Positions 61,250 to 64,000 of a stretch of DNA of 64,000 nt are shown here, one piece after another. Under the pieces are notes generated by a model that saw nothing but the letters and a program-made list of their open reading frames with translations, had not been told where the DNA came from and made no database searches. The translations under genes and the position numbers were made by a program. Each line of letters begins with the position of its first letter. Positions within the stretch are counted from its first letter, which is position 1. The stretch is from Tunturiibacter gelidiferens (GTDB lineage Bacteria > Acidobacteriota > Terriglobia > Terriglobales > Acidobacteriaceae), in the NCBI RefSeq assembly GCF_014201335.1, contig NZ_JACHEB010000018.1, positions 1 through 64,000 on the forward strand. The letters run 5' to 3'.

Positions 61250-61669
61250 TTACCAGGTGGAGTAGGAGGTGCCGTCGGAGGCGGTTTGCTGGGCTCCGCT
61301 GTGGACGTCGTCGATGCCGGAGTCAGTCTGATCGATGCTGGAGAGGGTGTCGTCCTGGACGGGCATCCAGGTGTCGGAGCGATGGGTGAAGGGGTCGACG
61401 GGCATGGTTTTGATGTAGCCGGCCTGGACGAGGTCGTCGAGGGACTGGGGGGCTTTGGCCTTGTCGACCGTGTAGGAGTCGATGGCCTGGCGCATGGTGT
61501 GGAGGTCCTCTTTGAGGACAGCCTCTTTGGCGTTGCGGATGTTGCTGGTATAGGCAGGGATTGCGATGGCGGCCAGCAGGCCGATCACGACCATGACAAT
61601 CATGAGTTCGAGCAGGGTGAAGCCTTGCTCTGTCGCCTGTGTGGAACGGATTTTGGGAGTGGCTACCAT
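61250..61669 (-). CDS. GspG-like pseudopilin
   Basis: This 139-residue protein has the type IV pilin prepilin signal: a basic leader ending Gly, then FTLLELMIVMVVIGLLAAIAIPAY with Glu at position 5 of the mature form. A GspG-like pseudopilin domain follows (DLHTMRQAIDSYTVDKAKAPQSLDDLVQAGYIKTMPVDPFTHRSDTW). It would form the type II secretion pseudopilus. Its ATG overlaps the stop of the previous pseudopilin (ATGGTAG), indicating coupling. Confidence 0.9.
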   Translation of the reverse strand: MVATPKIRSTQATEQGFTLLELMIVMVVIGLLAAIAIPAYTSNIRNAKEAVLKEDLHTMRQAIDSYTVDKAKAPQSLDDLVQAGYIKTMPVDPFTHRSDTWMPVQDDTLSSIDQTDSGIDDVHSGAQQTASDGTSYSTW

Positions 61670-62220
61670 GTGTTGTACTTCGTTCCGTCGAGTGCGGTTC
61701 CGGTGCTCTTGCTGTGGACGTCAAAGACGTTCTGGCCGCCGAAGGAGTCGGAGTCCGTGTCGTCCTGGTTGGAGCGCAGGCCCCAATCCGTGTTATTGGT
61801 GAAGGGGTCGACGGGGATCTTTCGTAGAAATTTTACCTTTTTCCCTTGAGCTGCGGTGACCTCGACCCCGTCGACAAGGGTTTGAAGGTCGGGTGGGTAG
61901 CCGAGGGAGTCGGCTTTGATCTGGAAGGCGCCTTTGTCGGCGGCGTCCTTGTAGTGGTCGATGGCGTCGCGCATCTCCCAGAGGTCGCGGCGAAGTTCGC
62001 GCTCCTTAGTACGTTTGACCTGAAAGCGGGCGATGGGGATGGCTGCGGAGGCCAATAAAGCAACGATGGCGACGCAGATGATGAGTTCGACGAGGGTGAG
62101 GCCGGATTCGCGGTTAAGTGGTCGCGAACGAAGCTGCAGCGTCCCCCGCGTCCGGGAGCTTGAATATTTCAGCAAGCTCTCGGCGGACCGCGAGGCGGAC
62201 GGGTTGGTACAAAGTGTCAC
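61663..62220 (-). CDS. Second GspG-like pseudopilin
   Basis: This 185-residue protein has the prepilin motif SGLTLVELIICVAIVALLASAAIPIARFQV, then DLWEMRDAIDHYKDAADKG and PVDPFTNNTDWGLRSNQDDTDSD. The GTG start at 62220 overlaps the secretin stop (GTGA), giving a 39-residue leader before the pilin helix, which is long for a prepilin. A later start is possible but no suitable codon precedes the conserved leader. It is the middle gene of the secretin-pseudopilin operon. Confidence 0.82.
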   Translation of the reverse strand: MTLCTNPSASRSAESLLKYSSSRTRGTLQLRSRPLNRESGLTLVELIICVAIVALLASAAIPIARFQVKRTKERELRRDLWEMRDAIDHYKDAADKGAFQIKADSLGYPPDLQTLVDGVEVTAAQGKKVKFLRKIPVDPFTNNTDWGLRSNQDDTDSDSFGGQNVFDVHSKSTGTALDGTKYNTW

Positions 62221-64000
62221 TTGACATGTACCACGGCCTGCGAACCGACGGCCGGAAGATTGGCCTGCGCGCTGTTGAGAGCGCCGACTTTGACGAGTGA
62301 GAGTGAGGAGTCGCCGGCGGCTATGGCCTTGAAGGTGAGGGTGCAAAGGCTGCCTGTTCCGCTGACTCCGGCGGTGTTGGGCGGACGTATGGAAGAGATG
62401 GCGACGAGGCCCTTGTCTTCGCGGTGGACGAGCGAAACTGCCTGCCCGTCCTTGCCGAGGAAGGTTCCGGCGTCGACGTTGACGAGCTGGAGGAGTGCAG
62501 GGTTGAACTGCAGCTGGAGCGGAACGGAGAAGACGTCGCGTCCGTTGCCGAGCATGACGGCGACCTGGAATGTGCTGCCAACGGCCTGCGTGGAGTCTGG
62601 CGGAACGACGGTGAAGCTAATGGGCGGGCCACCTGCGCCTGGGGCTGCTGCCGGAGCTGGCGGCTGGTTGGCAGGAGGCTGGGTTACCGGCGGGGTTCCT
62701 GGAGTTTGCGCACCGGGGACGTAGGAGGCTGGCGGACCGGCGGGCTGGGCCTGCTGGCTGAGCTGCTGGACCATGGCGCTGGCAGCATTGGCGGCACTGG
62801 TTGGATTACTGGCGGAGCGCGGCCCATTAGCGTACACCGGCTCGGAGTTGTGGTCGTTGGCAGAGACGTCACGACGCAGCTCGATTGACTGACCTGTGCC
62901 GGTGTCGATGGGGCGAACGTTGACGCGGGTCAGCACCGACTCGCGAACGATGTGAGGGATGATGATGAAGACGATTTCAGTCTTGTCATTGATCTTGTCG
63001 CGAGAGGTGAAGAAGTACTTGAGGATGGGAAGCTCGCCGACGCCGGGAGTGCCGTTGATGTTGAGGGAGTCGGATTTGGTGATGATGCCGGCGAGGAGGC
63101 TTGGCTCGCCATCCTTGAGGGTGATGACCTGCTCTGAGGTGCGCTGACCGATGACGGGCTCGGAGACTCCGCTGATGGTCACAGTGTTGATCTGGGAGAG
63201 CACCTCGATCTTCATCTTGAGGGTGACCTCGCGGTCGTAGTGGACCGTGGGGGTAATGTCGATGTTGACGCCGATGTCGATGTAGGTGAACTGGGTCTGC
63301 ACACCGATGCTGGCGACGCCGGTGGAGACGCCGGCGTTGTAGGAGCCGGTGGCGACGGGGATCTTCGATCCAATCTTCATGGTCGCGCGCTGGCCGTCGG
63401 TGGCGCGGATGCTGGGGTTCTGGAGGACGCGGGTATCGGCGTCGGTGAGCAGCGCGTTGAGAGTGCCACCGCCGATGCTTACGGCGAAGTTGTTCGCGTT
63501 AAGGTGGGCGAGGGTGTTGAGGGTGAAGTCGGAGGTGGTGGTGGAACCTGTCGAAGTGCCGGTACTGGTGCTACTGCTGCTCGAAGTTGTGTTGGGATTG
63601 GCCTGCGGGGTGAGAGTGATGGATTGTGGAAGGGTGATACCGAGGTTGTGCTCGACGTTCTTGTTGACTTCGAGGACGGCGACGTCGACGACGACTTCGG
63701 GACGGGCTCGGTCGAGATCGTTCAGCAGCTTTTGCGCGAGGAGAAGTTGATCGGGCGTTGCGCGCATGACGATGGCGTTCTGGCTGGGAACGAGATATAT
63801 CTTGACGCTGGGATCGAGCAGGTTGCGGATGGCGATGACGACTTCATTCGCGTCATTCTGCTGGCTGGCGTTGGTGAGATAGAAGGTCTGGACGGCCTGC
63901 TCGTCGAGGTCGGTGCGCTTGGTGCGCGAGTTGGTCGCGACGAAGATGGTGTTCGGCGTGATGACCTTATAGAAGGTGCCAGAGATGGTGCCGACGATGC
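62217..64000 (-). CDS. Type II secretion / pilus secretin, 5' end outside window
   Basis: Only the C-terminal ~593 residues are visible; the frame is open across the window edge. N-domain sequence (NEVVIAIRNLLDPSVKIYLVPSQNAIVM) is followed by the secretin domain with VVVDVAVLEVNKNVEHNLGI, VTLKMKIEVLSQI and LLAGIITKSDSLNINGTPGVGELPILKYFFTSRDK. A Gln/Pro-rich linker follows, and the C-terminal 130 residues (ISFTVVPPDSTQAVGSTFQVAVMLGNGRDVFSVPLQLQFNPALLQLV) form a cohesin-type domain. It forms the outer-membrane gate for the pseudopilins encoded downstream. Confidence 0.9.
   Translation of the reverse strand, partial: IVGTISGTFYKVITPNTIFVATNSRTKRTDLDEQAVQTFYLTNASQQNDANEVVIAIRNLLDPSVKIYLVPSQNAIVMRATPDQLLLAQKLLNDLDRARPEVVVDVAVLEVNKNVEHNLGITLPQSITLTPQANPNTTSSSSSTSTGTSTGSTTTSDFTLNTLAHLNANNFAVSIGGGTLNALLTDADTRVLQNPSIRATDGQRATMKIGSKIPVATGSYNAGVSTGVASIGVQTQFTYIDIGVNIDITPTVHYDREVTLKMKIEVLSQINTVTISGVSEPVIGQRTSEQVITLKDGEPSLLAGIITKSDSLNINGTPGVGELPILKYFFTSRDKINDKTEIVFIIIPHIVRESVLTRVNVRPIDTGTGQSIELRRDVSANDHNSEPVYANGPRSASNPTSAANAASAMVQQLSQQAQPAGPPASYVPGAQTPGTPPVTQPPANQPPAPAAAPGAGGPPISFTVVPPDSTQAVGSTFQVAVMLGNGRDVFSVPLQLQFNPALLQLVNVDAGTFLGKDGQAVSLVHREDKGLVAISSIRPPNTAGVSGTGSLCTLTFKAIAAGDSSLSLVKVGALNSAQANLPAVGSQAVVHVK

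Overview
This window most likely comes from an Acidobacteriota chromosome (class Terriglobia, in the Terriglobus/Edaphobacter/Granulicella range). I infer this from an Oar-type TonB-dependent receptor remnant, small acidobacterial-looking secreted and zinc-binding proteins, an aerobic cobalamin operon, CbtAB controlled by a cobalamin riboswitch, and G/T-rich intergenic tracts. No database search was possible, so the taxonomy is inference.

Layout. 0-3.5 kb holds relics: the end of a GH18 chitinase and a heavily disrupted TonB-dependent receptor. 3.8-13.4 kb is a stress and regulation area: a glycine-rich secreted protein, a STAS protein, an ECF sigma factor, an enoyl-CoA hydratase-like protein, a carbonic anhydrase-like protein, a thioredoxin-reductase-like flavoprotein without the redox cysteines, a FixJ-like response regulator, two AraC regulators and a DUF1772/TetR divergent pair. 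13.4-20.9 kb is one leftward operon, cobG-cobH-cobIJ-cobL-cobE-cobM-cobK-cobF, with overlapping junctions and a cobalamin riboswitch in its leader. An APC permease follows.

23.2-39.2 kb is a ~16 kb integrated element in the 3' part of a tRNA-Arg(CCT) gene, with a 24-bp identical core at each end. It has a tyrosine integrase and paired AGTATCAC repeats at both ends, many tiny genes, a response regulator, and a capsid-portal-protease-TerS module. No large terminase, tail, lysis or holin gene is visible. It also has an iteron array beside a winged-helix protein, a sigma-factor-like protein and an excisionase-like protein. It looks like a capsid-encoding phage satellite rather than a complete prophage, and is the strongest candidate here for an undescribed system.

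39.3-64 kb returns to chromosomal genes: ispG, a TIR-like membrane-anchored protein, a DsrE protein, a TetR regulator next to a frameshifted alcohol dehydrogenase, a glycosyltransferase, a DUF899 protein, an MFS transporter, secreted proteins, queF, and a histidine phosphatase opposite riboswitch-controlled cbtB-cbtA. Then come a VOC protein, a beta carbonic anhydrase and its frameshifted paralog, two Tat-signal enzymes, an M48 protease, a leucine-rich repeat protein, and two pseudopilins downstream of a secretin that runs off the window. Several genes carry single-base frameshifts. These may be genuine pseudogenes or sequence errors.

How they connect: the two riboswitches tie corrin-ring synthesis (13-21 kb) and cobalt uptake (52-53 kb) into one B12 regulon. 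The satellite is self-contained: integration and excision, replication, a transcription regulator and a small capsid would come from itself, with DNA packaging and tails presumably borrowed from a helper phage.
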